A DNA stretch of 64,000 nt from Rheinheimera hassiensis (GCF_022436675.1 NZ_JAKUJZ010000005.1:454576-518575); one strand, 5' to 3'. Counted from the stretch's first letter, positions 49,799-59,340 are shown. The notes: a model not told the origin generated them from the sequence alone. A program made the numbers and translations.

Positions 49799-51136
49799 AT
49801 GCAAAACCCCGATATCTATAGTGTTTCCCGGTTAAACAGTGAAGTACGCCTTACGCTGGAGCTGCAGTTTCAAACTCTGTGGCTGCAAGGCGAAGTGTCT
49901 AACTTTGTCGCTGCTGCCAGTGGCCACTGGTACTTTTCGCTAAAAGACAGCGCCGCCCAGGTAAAATGCGCCATGTTTAAAATGGCCAACCGCAACAGCA
50001 GCTTCCGGCCGCAAAATGGCCAGCAGGTGCTTATTCGCGCCCGCATCAGCGTTTACGAGCCACGCGGCGAATATCAGCTGTTAGCCGAATTTATTGAAAC
50101 CGCCGGTGCCGGGTTATTAAAGCAGCAATTTGAGCAGCTAAAAGCGCAACTGCAGGCCGAAGGCTTATTTGACCCGACGCGGAAAAAAGCGCTGCCCACC
50201 CAGGTACAGCGTGTTGGCGTTATTACCTCGCCCACCGGCGCCGCCGTGCGCGATATTGTTACCGTGCTAAACCGCCGCGCGCCGGGTATTGAAGTTATTG
50301 TGTATCCCTCACAGGTGCAGGGCGAAACCGCCGCCGCGCAGCTTAGAAATATGCTTAGCAGCGCGATACGGCGCAATGAAGTGGATGTATTAATTATCGG
50401 CCGTGGCGGTGGCTCGTTAGAAGATTTATGGTGTTTTAACGATGAGCAGTTGTGCCGTGCAGTAGCCGCCTGCCCTATTCCGATTGTCAGCGCCGTAGGC
50501 CATGAAATCGACTTTGCCCTTACCGACTTTGTTGCCGATATGCGCGCGGCAACACCTTCGGCGGCAGCTGAATTAGTCTCGCCGGATCAGTCGCATGTGT
50601 TAGACCGCATACTGCAGCTAAAAAACCGCCTGCTGCAAGCCCAGCGCAGCCGCATGCAACAGGTCGCGCCTAAGCTGCTAAACCTGAGTCAGCGCCTGTT
50701 AGCCTTGCACCCGAAACGCCGTTTGCAGCAACAGCAACAACGCCTCGACGAGTTGCAACTGCGCTTAAGCGCCAGCGCCAAACGGGCTGTACAAGCTGCG
50801 CAGCAACAGCAGCAATTTCTGGATAAAAGCCTGCGCCAGTTATCGCCGGCTAAAACCTTATTGGCGCATACCCAGCACATTAATCAGTTGGAGCGCCGGC
50901 TAACCAACGCCCAGCAGTTGCAGTTAAAGCAAAGCAAACAACAACTGGCGCAGTTAAGCAGCCAGCTTAATACCGTAAGCCCGCTGGCAACCTTAGCGCG
51001 CGGCTACAGTATTACCTTTGATGAAAAACAGCAGGTGGTGACCTCAGCCTCGCAGCTTAAAACCGGCGATAAAATTACCGCCAAACTGGCAGAGGGTAGC
51101 ATCAGTGCAATAGTCAATGAGGTAAGCCGCAGCTAA
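49799..51136 (+). CDS. xseA: Exodeoxyribonuclease VII large subunit
   Basis: XseA with XseB degrades single-stranded DNA from both ends. The 445-residue protein has an N-terminal OB fold (about 5-100; LWLQGEVSNFVAAASGHWYF), the catalytic domain (about 125-315; VGVITSPTGAAVRDI, IIGRGGGSLEDLWCFNDE, PIVSAVGHEIDFALTDFVAD, RAATPSAAAELVSP), a long Gln-rich coiled coil (about 270-390) and a C-terminal segment ARGYSITF. Divergent from guaBA, as in E. coli. Confidence 0.97.
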   Translation: MQNPDIYSVSRLNSEVRLTLELQFQTLWLQGEVSNFVAAASGHWYFSLKDSAAQVKCAMFKMANRNSSFRPQNGQQVLIRARISVYEPRGEYQLLAEFIETAGAGLLKQQFEQLKAQLQAEGLFDPTRKKALPTQVQRVGVITSPTGAAVRDIVTVLNRRAPGIEVIVYPSQVQGETAAAQLRNMLSSAIRRNEVDVLIIGRGGGSLEDLWCFNDEQLCRAVAACPIPIVSAVGHEIDFALTDFVADMRAATPSAAAELVSPDQSHVLDRILQLKNRLLQAQRSRMQQVAPKLLNLSQRLLALHPKRRLQQQQQRLDELQLRLSASAKRAVQAAQQQQQFLDKSLRQLSPAKTLLAHTQHINQLERRLTNAQQLQLKQSKQQLAQLSSQLNTVSPLATLARGYSITFDEKQQVVTSASQLKTGDKITAKLAEGSISAIVNEVSRS

Positions 51137-51140
51137 GTTC

Positions 51141-51156
51141 TGACATTTCTTATACA
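51141..51156 (+). promoter_or_regulatory. 11-bp-phased ACA repeat operator, site A (mipA copy 2)
   Basis: TGACA-TTTCTT-ATACA: two half sites with an 11-bp period, 64-79 bp upstream of the MipA start codon. See sites B, C and D. Confidence 0.45.
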
Positions 51157-51219
51157 GTAATACGTTGGCAGAAAGGTTAAGGTTGTAGTTTTTATATTAT
51201 CTGCGCCAGAGTCTCCCTG

Positions 51220-52065
51220 ATGAAGAAACTGCGGTTATTGTTACTGTATGGTTTGCTGCTGACAATCAGCAGCATTAGCCTGGCAGAAGAAGAGTCTGCT
51301 TTTAACTGGCAGTTCGGTGTCGGGCTTGGTATCAGCCATAACCGCAACCTGCTGCCGACAATGGACAGCCCGCGTAATGGCATACCACAGCTGCAATTAC
51401 TGTTCGATTTTGAATATAAAAACTGGTTTGCTGAAACACCTAGCTTGCGCAGTGGCCAGCTGTTTGGCGTACGCAGTGGCCGGCTGCTTGATGATTTCAC
51501 GCTGGGTTATCGTCTGAGCAATAGCGAGCGGCATAATCTGGCTGTGATTATGGCCAGTTACCATGATGGGTTCGGCCACTCTGTCGCCAGCGGCGACGGT
51601 ATTAACAGCAGCAAACTGGACGGGTTACATAACCGCGAAAGTGATTTTATGCCCGGCTTGCGATATCAGCTTTATACGACTGACAATCAGCTGCTGTCAT
51701 TGCAGGTTAATAAGGATATCACCACCCACCATGGCGATATGCTCCGGCTGTTTTATGGCTTCCGCTTTGAACAGCATAACTGGGATCTGTACTTTAACAG
51801 CGAACTGAGCTGGTACAGCGCCAAGCTGGTCAATTACTACTATGGCGTAACAGCAGCAGAAGTCCGCTCCGGGCGCCCACAGTATCAAAGTGGCAGCGGC
51901 TGGCGCTGGCATAACGGACTGGTCGGCGTGTACCCGCTGAACAAGTATTGGGTCACCGAATTGGGCGCTGGTATTAACCTGTACTCAGACACCTTTACCA
52001 ACAGCCCTTTGACGCGGAACAATCCGGAAGTGGTTTCTTTTGCGCTTGTACGTTATGTTTTTTAG
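51220..52065 (+). CDS. MipA/OmpV family outer membrane protein, copy 2
   Basis: The 281-residue product has a signal peptide (MKKLRLLLLYGLLLTISSIS, cut near LAEE), then barrel strands with FNWQFGVGLGISHNRNLLPT, FGVRSGRLLDDFTLGYRLSN, YYGVTAAEVRSGRPQYQSGS and a final strand VVSFALVRYVF. The YYGVT/S motif and overall order are shared with the MipA copies at 40352-41188 and 59585-60412, but identity is low. Its stop codon overlaps the DUF3019 start, so the two are coupled. Confidence 0.85.
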   Translation: MKKLRLLLLYGLLLTISSISLAEEESAFNWQFGVGLGISHNRNLLPTMDSPRNGIPQLQLLFDFEYKNWFAETPSLRSGQLFGVRSGRLLDDFTLGYRLSNSERHNLAVIMASYHDGFGHSVASGDGINSSKLDGLHNRESDFMPGLRYQLYTTDNQLLSLQVNKDITTHHGDMLRLFYGFRFEQHNWDLYFNSELSWYSAKLVNYYYGVTAAEVRSGRPQYQSGSGWRWHNGLVGVYPLNKYWVTELGAGINLYSDTFTNSPLTRNNPEVVSFALVRYVF

Positions 52066-52435
52066 ATACAGCTTATTGCTATTAGCGGCTGGCCTTTTCT
52101 GGCAACCGGCTCAGGCTGAAGTAGTACTTAGCGCTTCCCCCAGCAATTGCGTTACCCTACAGCAAGGACGGGAATGCCATGCTCAAATTCAGGCAAGCTG
52201 GAGTATTCTGCAACCCGCAACCGTCTGCCTGTATCTGGATGAACAACAGCTGCAATGCTGGCACAATACAGCCTCAGCTCAGTGGCAATGGCATTTCAAA
52301 GATGTGCAAAGCCGCCAGTTAAATTTATGGCAAATGACGGACTCCGAACAAAAACTGCACGTACTGGCCACCGCCAGAATTGAGGTTAGCTGGGTACAAA
52401 GCGCGCATAAAAAGCGATTGTGGCGGCGCTTCTGA
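52055..52435 (+). CDS. DUF3019 domain secreted protein
   Basis: The ATG at 52055 overlaps the end of the mipA gene by 11 bp. The 126-residue product has a signal peptide (MFFRYSLLLLAAGLFWQPAQA) and two cysteine pairs in NCVTLQQGRECHAQIQ and VCLYLDEQQLQCWH, so disulfides are likely in the periplasm. DUF3019 proteins are typically encoded between a MipA/OmpV gene and an OmpR-type two-component system in Shewanella-like bacteria. Function unknown. Confidence 0.82.
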   Translation: MFFRYSLLLLAAGLFWQPAQAEVVLSASPSNCVTLQQGRECHAQIQASWSILQPATVCLYLDEQQLQCWHNTASAQWQWHFKDVQSRQLNLWQMTDSEQKLHVLATARIEVSWVQSAHKKRLWRRF

Positions 52436-52469
52436 CACTTACTGACATTTTACCGACAACCCCGCTACA
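52433..52469 (+). promoter_or_regulatory. 11-bp-phased ACA repeat operator, site B (TonB receptor)
   Basis: ACA triplets at 52435, 52445, 52456 and 52467 give three intervals of 10, 11 and 11 bp; half sites read TGACA, TGACA, CGACA, CTACA. The array starts at the stop codon of the DUF3019 gene and ends 63 bp before the receptor start. Confidence 0.55.
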
Positions 52470-52531
52470 GCACTTTATACCTTCCAGTCAGACAATAGCA
52501 GCACCTATATTTTAATGGATAACATATAAGT

Positions 52532-54589
52532 ATGATGCCTGCTAAACCGCGATTCAAACCGCTATTAATACCATTGCTGCTCAGCAATCTGGCAATGCTT
52601 TCTGCAATCGCCAGCGCCCAGTCTGCTGACTCTGCACCAAAACATCTGCAAGAGGTGGAGCGGCTGACCGTTAGCGGAAGTCGTAACATGCCGCAAACAG
52701 AGGTAAGCGAACAGACTCAAAAGCTGCTGAATATTGGCGGGTTAATGGGGGATCCCATTCAGGCACTTTACACTCTGCCGGGCGTGGTTTATGACACCAC
52801 AGACAGTGCCCCGGCAGTAAGAGGCTCATCACCAAGAGATAACCATTTTATGCTGGACGGCCAACGTACCGGCCCGCTGTTGAACCAACTTTACGGTAGT
52901 GCCCTTAACAGCGAGCTGTTACGTGATTTCACCCTCTATCCAGCCGCCTTTGCGGCGCCGTTTGGCCACGCCACCGGTGCAGTTTTTGATGTGGCACTGC
53001 GCGATCCCAAAGCACAACCTTTGGTTGGCGTCATTGACCTGAACATGCTGCGCACCTCAGCGCTGGTTGAAGGTTCGTTGAGTGAAAACCAGAGCGTCTA
53101 TGCTGCTTACCGGCACAGTACCTTGCAATATTTCACTGAAAAAGGTGAAAAATTAGAAGATGGTGAAACCATTACCAAGGTGCCGGTATTAAATGATTAC
53201 CAGCTTCGCTACCAATGGCGGCCGGGAGACCAGCATAAACTGACGCTGACTGCACTGGGGGTCGGTGAAAAAGCCGGGATTAACCTGTCAGAAGCGTCGG
53301 AAGCAGGCCGCATTGATCCGGATTTTATTGGCGATGCTTACCTTAACAGCAACTGGCACAGCCAGCAGCTACGCTATGAATACTTTGGCCAACAGCAGCA
53401 GTTGCTCGCTATCTCACTGTTACAGCTTAATCAGCGTGAACAGGGTGGCTTCGGTGACAACCAGTTCTATCAGCTAAACCAGAACAATACTGAACTGCAG
53501 ATCCGCTGGCAACAACCGCTGAGCAGCACTGTGCTGCTGCAAACCGGTGCCGAAGCAGGCAGGCTGAACGCCGATTACCGCTACGATATGATTCTGTACT
53601 ACTGCACTGATCACCAACCAGACTGCGAAGCCAACCGTGGTGAGCGGGAGCAGGACGATGACAGGCTTAGCATGCAGTACCAAACGCTGTATATCAGTGC
53701 AGACTGGCAGCTAACGCCGGATCTGTTATGGCAGTTCGGCAGCCGTTACGACCATCAGGATTACACTGACGACAGCCTGTTTGCACCGCGAACCCATATC
53801 AGCTGGTTTGTTACCAATAAACTGGAACTGGTTGCCAGTGCCGGGCGCCATCAGCAATTAGCCGATATTGAAAAATCCCTGCCGAAAATTGGTAACCGCA
53901 ATTTGCAATCGCCCCGTTCTGACCATTACACCGCCGGTTTGCGCTATCAGTTTGATAGCTGGCGGCTATTACTGGATTTCTATTACAAGAACATGCAGCG
54001 CTTACCAAGAGCTCTTAACCCTGCAGAAGACCCAGAACAACTGCATTACGTTAGTGACGTTACAGGACACAGCCGTGGCGTGGAGCTGATGCTGGAAAAA
54101 GAATTACCCGGCAACTGGTCAGGCTGGCTGGCAATGAGTTTTTCGCAATCCGAACGCCAGGATCCGGTTACAAAGGAAAATACCCCGTACCGTCTGGATA
54201 CACCGCTGGTCATTCATGGCGTGCTGAATTATAAACTGAGCAACGACTGGACGCTGGGGGCGGTATTTACCGGGCGTTCGGGTAATCTTTACTCCCCGAT
54301 TACCGGTGCCAAACCGAATCCTTATCACCCGGATTACCTGCTACCGGTATACGGTGAGCTGAACAGCAAACGGCTGCCATTTTATCACCGCCTGGATGTT
54401 GAATTGCGTAAACAAAGCACGCTGTTTTCGCGCCAGGCAGAATATACCATTGCGGTCAGAAACCTTTATAACCGCGAAAATGTTACTGGCTATTATTTGC
54501 TGAATCAGCCCGAGCAGCAAAGCTACAACATCAACAAAGACGAAGATATGGACCTGTTTCCTTACGTCGGCATGAAGCTGTGGTTCTGA
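52532..54589 (+). CDS. TonB-dependent receptor plug-domain outer membrane protein
   Basis: The 685-residue product has a signal peptide (to about ASAQSADSA), a possible TonB-box region (VERLTVSGSR), a plug domain (about 60-160; ALYTLPGVVYDTTDSAPAVR, LDGQRTGPLLNQLYG, FGHATGAVFDV) and a beta-barrel with a C-terminal strand ending KLWF. The substrate cannot be inferred. It lacks a carboxypeptidase-like N-terminal extension. It lies between DUF3019 and the two-component genes. Confidence 0.87.
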   Translation: MMPAKPRFKPLLIPLLLSNLAMLSAIASAQSADSAPKHLQEVERLTVSGSRNMPQTEVSEQTQKLLNIGGLMGDPIQALYTLPGVVYDTTDSAPAVRGSSPRDNHFMLDGQRTGPLLNQLYGSALNSELLRDFTLYPAAFAAPFGHATGAVFDVALRDPKAQPLVGVIDLNMLRTSALVEGSLSENQSVYAAYRHSTLQYFTEKGEKLEDGETITKVPVLNDYQLRYQWRPGDQHKLTLTALGVGEKAGINLSEASEAGRIDPDFIGDAYLNSNWHSQQLRYEYFGQQQQLLAISLLQLNQREQGGFGDNQFYQLNQNNTELQIRWQQPLSSTVLLQTGAEAGRLNADYRYDMILYYCTDHQPDCEANRGEREQDDDRLSMQYQTLYISADWQLTPDLLWQFGSRYDHQDYTDDSLFAPRTHISWFVTNKLELVASAGRHQQLADIEKSLPKIGNRNLQSPRSDHYTAGLRYQFDSWRLLLDFYYKNMQRLPRALNPAEDPEQLHYVSDVTGHSRGVELMLEKELPGNWSGWLAMSFSQSERQDPVTKENTPYRLDTPLVIHGVLNYKLSNDWTLGAVFTGRSGNLYSPITGAKPNPYHPDYLLPVYGELNSKRLPFYHRLDVELRKQSTLFSRQAEYTIAVRNLYNRENVTGYYLLNQPEQQSYNINKDEDMDLFPYVGMKLWF

Positions 54590-54601
54590 TCCAAGATATT
54601 G

Positions 54602-54617
54602 TTACACTTTCCCGACA
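54602..54617 (+). promoter_or_regulatory. 11-bp-phased ACA repeat operator, site C (regulator-kinase operon)
   Basis: TTACA-CTTTCC-CGACA, two half sites with an 11-bp period, 67-82 bp upstream of the regulator start codon; 13 of 16 positions agree with site B's second and third half sites. Confidence 0.5.
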
Positions 54618-54683
54618 CTATTCTATACCGGGCTGCGTTATAGTAGCCCGCACTAACTTAACCCCTGTAGCTTAGGATCCGGT

Positions 54684-55406
54684 ATGTCTGCTGATACCCT
54701 TCTTGCACAAACCGCTACCGTATTACTGGTTGAAGATGATTTGGCACTGGCAGCCTGGATTAGCGATTTTCTCTGCTCCAGAGGCTTCAGAGTAGAACAT
54801 TTCAGCCGTGGCGATCAGGCTGCGACGCAATGGCAGCAAGCCGCCGCCGATCTGATCCTGCTGGATCTGATGCTGCCGGGCAAAAACGGGCTTGAAGTCT
54901 GCAAGTTGATCCGCCAGCAGTCGGATATTCCAATCTTAATACTCACGGCACAAGGCGAAGAACTGGACGAAGTGCTGGCGCTGGAAAGTGGTGCTAATGA
55001 TTATCTGGTTAAACCCGTTCGCCCAAGAGCCTTGCTTGCCAGGCTGAACAGCATACTGCGCCGGCAACAGAAACCGCAGCCACAGCAGCCCCTACTGCAG
55101 TTTGATCAGTTATTGCTGGATTTATCATCACACCGGGTTTGTCTGGCGGATACAGAAATCCCGTTATCGGCTACCGAATTCAAGTTGCTCTGGTATCTGG
55201 CCAGCCATGCCGGCACAGTATTGAGCAGACAACAGGTTTTTCTGCAAATGACCGGCCGGGACTACGATGGTCTTGACCGCCGTATAGATATGCTGATTTC
55301 GGTACTGCGCCGTAAACTAAATGACAACAGTAGCCAGCCGCAACGGATTAAAACAATCTGGGGCAAAGGCTATTTGTTTGTTGCCGATGCCTGGCAGCAA
55401 GCATGA
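54684..55406 (+). CDS. OmpR-family response regulator
   Basis: The 240-residue product has a receiver (about 12-125; TVLLVEDDLAL, acceptor Asp in LILLDLMLPGKNG, ILTAQGEELDEV, NDYLVKPV) and a winged-helix domain (about 140-235; LSATEFKLLWYLASHAGTVL, RRIDMLISVLRRKLNDN, KTIWGKGYLF). It overlaps the kinase start by 4 bp. It is the obvious candidate to bind the phased ACA repeats at sites A-D. Confidence 0.93.
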   Translation: MSADTLLAQTATVLLVEDDLALAAWISDFLCSRGFRVEHFSRGDQAATQWQQAAADLILLDLMLPGKNGLEVCKLIRQQSDIPILILTAQGEELDEVLALESGANDYLVKPVRPRALLARLNSILRRQQKPQPQQPLLQFDQLLLDLSSHRVCLADTEIPLSATEFKLLWYLASHAGTVLSRQQVFLQMTGRDYDGLDRRIDMLISVLRRKLNDNSSQPQRIKTIWGKGYLFVADAWQQA

Positions 55407-56707
55407 CCCGCCTGTTTAGTGGTTTATTACTAACCAGCTTACTGTCGCTGTTTCTGCTGGGTTATCTGATTGACAGGGTTATAGATGCTGACCCGCCCCC
55501 GTCCAGTGCCGATACTATTTCAGCCCATCTGCTGGACTATATGGTCAGCCAGAGCCAGCCGCTGGCAGAAACTCAGCTGTCAACCCATTACCGGCAACAA
55601 GCTGCAGCACTTGGCCTGAATTTACAGCTGGAGCCGTATCATGCGCTGGCACTGCCGGCAGAGCTGGCGCAGCAACTGACTGCCCCGGGCGGTTTAGCCC
55701 TGGCCAGCAATGAGCAGGACTACCTGGTCAAACAGCTACCCGCTCATCCACAATGGTTACTTAAACTGGCATTACCGCCGGAGCAGCAACAGCATCCGCT
55801 TAGTTTATGGCTGACACTGGCGCTTTATGCCGGTTTTGCAGTGTTACTGTTGCTGTGGTTATGGCCTCTGGTGAAGCGGCTTAATTTATTAACCCGACTG
55901 GCTGAGCGTTTTGGTAAAGGCGAGTTGCATATTCGCCAGCCATATTCCCGGTTTAGTTATATTCCCCGGCTGGAACACAGCTTTAACCAGATGGCAGAGC
56001 AAATCAGCCAATTGCTGCATGAAAACCGCCTGCTGGCAAAAAGCCTGTCGCATGATTTGCGTACGCCCATTGCCTGTTTACGGTTTGGTCTGGAGGCAGC
56101 ACAAGAAGCAACAAGCCCGGAGAAAAAACAGCAACTGTTACTGCGGATGGAGCAGGATGTAGACAGGATGGAGGCCATGGTGAATTCCTTTCTGGAGTTT
56201 GCCAGCTTGTCGCGTACGGCACGTAATCTGGAGTTTAGCCGGCATACTATGCAGCACTGGCTAACCGAATATGCTCATAGTATCGAGCCGCTAGTGCTAC
56301 AGCATCAACTGCGTTTGTCATTACTGATGACAGAGCCAGCGTTATACAGCCGGATTAACCCGCATTGGCTGGAAAGGGCGCTAAATAACATTGTTGGCAA
56401 CGCCTGCCGCTTTGCCATCAGCCAGTTGCAGCTCACCCTGTCAGCCAAACAATCACAGCTGCTGATTAGCATCAGTGATGACGGCCCGGGTATTGCGGCA
56501 GAAGATGCAAAAAACGTCTTGCTCCCCTTCGTTAAACTGGACAACGCCTCACAGAGCAGCACAGCGCAAGATAGCCCCCCCCATTTTGGCCTGGGGTTGG
56601 CTATCAGCGCAGAAATAATCAAATGGCATAATGGCAAGATAGTGGTTGACCGTGATCCGATCTTAGCAGGCGCCAGATTCAGCCTGTATTTAAACTCTTG
56701 CAGCTGA
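55403..56707 (+). CDS. Sensor histidine kinase
   Basis: The 434-residue protein has a membrane helix near residues 4-24, a periplasmic part of about 110 residues, a second helix (about 137-158), a HAMP-like linker, a HisKA domain with LLAKSLSHDLRTPIACLRFG (His near 216) and a HATPase domain with NNIVGNACRF, SDDGPGIAAEDAKN and FGLGLAISAEII. All motifs intact. RstB-like architecture; signal unknown. Confidence 0.92.
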   Translation: MTRLFSGLLLTSLLSLFLLGYLIDRVIDADPPPSSADTISAHLLDYMVSQSQPLAETQLSTHYRQQAAALGLNLQLEPYHALALPAELAQQLTAPGGLALASNEQDYLVKQLPAHPQWLLKLALPPEQQQHPLSLWLTLALYAGFAVLLLLWLWPLVKRLNLLTRLAERFGKGELHIRQPYSRFSYIPRLEHSFNQMAEQISQLLHENRLLAKSLSHDLRTPIACLRFGLEAAQEATSPEKKQQLLLRMEQDVDRMEAMVNSFLEFASLSRTARNLEFSRHTMQHWLTEYAHSIEPLVLQHQLRLSLLMTEPALYSRINPHWLERALNNIVGNACRFAISQLQLTLSAKQSQLLISISDDGPGIAAEDAKNVLLPFVKLDNASQSSTAQDSPPHFGLGLAISAEIIKWHNGKIVVDRDPILAGARFSLYLNSCS

Positions 56708-56742
56708 CACAATTTGTACAAAAGCCACACAAGCTTCCTACA
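56705..56742 (+). promoter_or_regulatory. 11-bp-phased ACA repeat operator, site D (S41/beta-lactamase fusion)
   Basis: ACA triplets at 56707, 56718, 56729 and 56740 are spaced exactly 11 bp apart; half sites read TGACA, GTACA, ACACA, CTACA. The array starts at the kinase stop codon and ends 62 bp before the lipoprotein gene. Confidence 0.55.
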
Positions 56743-56804
56743 GCTCGGGCTGCAGCTTACTTATAAAGTGACAAGCAGTTATTACCAGCCCAGAGAAAAC
56801 TGTT

Positions 56805-59294
56805 ATGAAGACAAGAATGAAACAAGCACTGCTTAGCACGGTATTATTACTAACGGCATGCGGCAGCGATGATAAAGCAAAACCAGCCGAACTTGCCGGC
56901 ATTTATGAGCAAGCAGGTTATGGCAACATTATAGTGTTTAGCCACAACACTTATGAAACTTACTATGCACTGGACAAATTCTGCTGGCGTGGTGAGCAAG
57001 GCGCTCTGGCTGATCTGAACATGTCAGCGCCAAACGTCTCTGACAAAGGCAACCGTCTTAGCTTTACTATGCCGGGGGCGCAGGCCTTTCCGGTACAGCT
57101 TAAACGTTTAAACCGCTTACCGGATAAATGTCGTAATCCTGTCGCGCCAACACAGAGCCCCATACAGAACTTTGAGCTGTTCTGGCACACAATCAACGAT
57201 CTTTATGCGTTTCTGCCTGAGCGCCAAATCGACTGGCAACAACGATATCAGCAGTATGCTCCCTTGATCAGCGAGCAGTTAACTGACGAGGTATTGTTTA
57301 CAATTTTTGCGCAGATGCTCGCTGGTTTTAATGATAGCCATACTACGCTGTCGGCTGAAATCAATGGCGAACAAGTTGATTATAGTGCGGCTCCTGCCAA
57401 TGCTATTGCTGATTACGCTGCGGCGGCAGAGCTCTCAACGGAGCAGCTGCTATCCGATATGCGCACCAGAGCGCTGCAACTGATGCAGCTTTACGCTGGC
57501 AAAGCGTTAACACAAGCCGACGCAGAGCAACCTTTATGGTGGGCCAAAAGCGACAATAACGTTGGTTATATTATGCTGGGCGCTCTGGGAGGTTATGCTG
57601 CCGATGAGCGTGATGTCGCCGGAGATTTTAACCTGGCAACAGCCGCTTTTGCGGCCATGATGGCAGATCTTGCCGGCACAGACGCTATTATTATCGACAA
57701 TCGCTTTAATGAAGGTGGTTATGACGATATTGGCAGCGAATTAGTACGCTACTTTTTGACCCAGCCACAGGCAGTATTACAAAAACAGGCAAAAAACCGT
57801 TTAGCCACCACCGGTTTAGTCAGCCTGAAGCTTTCCCCCGCAGCAACAACCTATACTAAACCGGTATTGCTGATTAACAGCCAACAGAGTGTGTCTGCGG
57901 CAGAAACCTTCAGCATTATGATGAAAAGCATACCGCAGGTAACCCTCCTCGGTGAAGCCAGCAATGGTGCCCTTTCAGATATGCTGCAAATCGCCCTGCC
58001 AAACGGTTGGCTGTTAACCTTATCTAATGAGCATTATCTGGATATGCAGGGCAACAGCTACGAAGTAACCGGCATACCGGCTGATATTGAAACGGCGGTA
58101 TTCTCGTTGCAAGATAATGCCTTATCCAGGGTTCAGGCTTACGACACAGCGCTTTCGTTAGTGAATAAATCTTTTGCCATGCCGTTTAGCTTTAACGATG
58201 TAGAAGCGCTGATAGCAGAAGCACTGCAGCAAAAAACGCTGCCCGGTATTGCGCTGGCCGCGCTGAAAAATGGCGAACCGGTTTATAGCCAGGGCTTCGG
58301 CAAGGCCAGCGAAAATCAGCCAGCGACTTCAGACACCGCATTTTTTCTGGCATCGGTCAGCAAAGTATTTAATGGCACACTGGCGGCGATAATGGCAGCT
58401 GACGGACAAATTAGCCCGGATTTACCCGTGTCCGGCAATATTGGTTTTGAATTGACGCCGCCGGCACATTTTTCTCAGCCAATTTTGTTCAAACACTTGC
58501 TGTCGCACACCAGTGGCATTCTAGACAGCGAACACTTTAACTGTGGCTATTTTCAAAGTGATGACGGCAGTAGTTTATACAATGCGCTTTTTACTACTAC
58601 GGCATGCCCGGAACCGGCCTATCAGGCACTGGGGGTATTTCTGCCAAACTACCTGCAGCAATCTGGTAATCGTTATACCCAGGGTAATTATCAGCAGGAC
58701 GACAACATACAACCGGGCAATAATTTTGCCTACTCTAACGTTGGTGCGGCAACGGCAGCCTTACTGATGTCGGCTACAGCCGATAAACCCTACACAGCGC
58801 TTTTTGAAGAGAAATTGGCAGCGCCATTGCAGCTTAAGCAAACCCGCTGGGATATAACAGGCAACAGCATTGCCAACACAGCAACACGCTATGCCAAAAC
58901 TGACGGTGAGTTTATTGCTTATCCTGACTATGGTGCCAACAGCTGGCCAGATGGCTTTTTAACGGCCTCTGCAAATGATCTGGCCAAATTTGCCATGGCG
59001 CTGTTAGCTGATAATCACCCGCTTATTACAGCTAAGGTACAAGACATCATGTTCAGCCCGTTGCATCAGCAGCATTTAGGCCAGGGTATCGGCTATTTTT
59101 GGGGTTTGGATCATTCTTACGCCTCGCATGACGGCGCAGACCCTGGCGTAACAACCTTATTGCTACTGGACAGAGCAAGCCGTAATGCGCTGATCGTATT
59201 GATGAATGCTGACGACAACGACAATGAAGAGCTCAATGACTTTATCGAACGCCTGCAAGTAACCGCCTGGCATGCGATCTGGGCCACCAATTAA
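56805..59294 (+). CDS. Lipoprotein fusing S41 protease and serine beta-lactamase-like domains
   Basis: The 829-residue product has a lipoprotein signal (QALLSTVLLLTACGSDD), an S41 domain of the tricorn/retinoid-binding-protein type (about 115-440; IIIDNRFNEGGYDDIGSEL and the Ser nucleophile in NSQQSVSAAETFS near 363), and a class C beta-lactamase/esterase-type domain (about 463-820) with SVSK near residue 517, YSN near 642 and a HDGADPG third motif. Both active sites look intact. It presumably acts on envelope peptides or esters at the outer membrane. It may be under the control of the neighbouring regulator through site D. The fusion order is unusual. Confidence 0.85.
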   Translation: MKTRMKQALLSTVLLLTACGSDDKAKPAELAGIYEQAGYGNIIVFSHNTYETYYALDKFCWRGEQGALADLNMSAPNVSDKGNRLSFTMPGAQAFPVQLKRLNRLPDKCRNPVAPTQSPIQNFELFWHTINDLYAFLPERQIDWQQRYQQYAPLISEQLTDEVLFTIFAQMLAGFNDSHTTLSAEINGEQVDYSAAPANAIADYAAAAELSTEQLLSDMRTRALQLMQLYAGKALTQADAEQPLWWAKSDNNVGYIMLGALGGYAADERDVAGDFNLATAAFAAMMADLAGTDAIIIDNRFNEGGYDDIGSELVRYFLTQPQAVLQKQAKNRLATTGLVSLKLSPAATTYTKPVLLINSQQSVSAAETFSIMMKSIPQVTLLGEASNGALSDMLQIALPNGWLLTLSNEHYLDMQGNSYEVTGIPADIETAVFSLQDNALSRVQAYDTALSLVNKSFAMPFSFNDVEALIAEALQQKTLPGIALAALKNGEPVYSQGFGKASENQPATSDTAFFLASVSKVFNGTLAAIMAADGQISPDLPVSGNIGFELTPPAHFSQPILFKHLLSHTSGILDSEHFNCGYFQSDDGSSLYNALFTTTACPEPAYQALGVFLPNYLQQSGNRYTQGNYQQDDNIQPGNNFAYSNVGAATAALLMSATADKPYTALFEEKLAAPLQLKQTRWDITGNSIANTATRYAKTDGEFIAYPDYGANSWPDGFLTASANDLAKFAMALLADNHPLITAKVQDIMFSPLHQQHLGQGIGYFWGLDHSYASHDGADPGVTTLLLLDRASRNALIVLMNADDNDNEELNDFIERLQVTAWHAIWATN

Positions 59295-59299
59295 ACTAT

Positions 59300-59340
59300 C
59301 AGGCTCAGTCTCAGAAGAGGCTGGGCCTGTTGCTGTTTTA
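59300..59340 (+). terminator. Terminator after the S41/beta-lactamase fusion gene
   Basis: CAGGCTCAGTCTC and GAGGCTGGGCCTG pair with two G-T wobbles over an AGAA loop, followed by TTGCTGTTTT. Confidence 0.65.
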
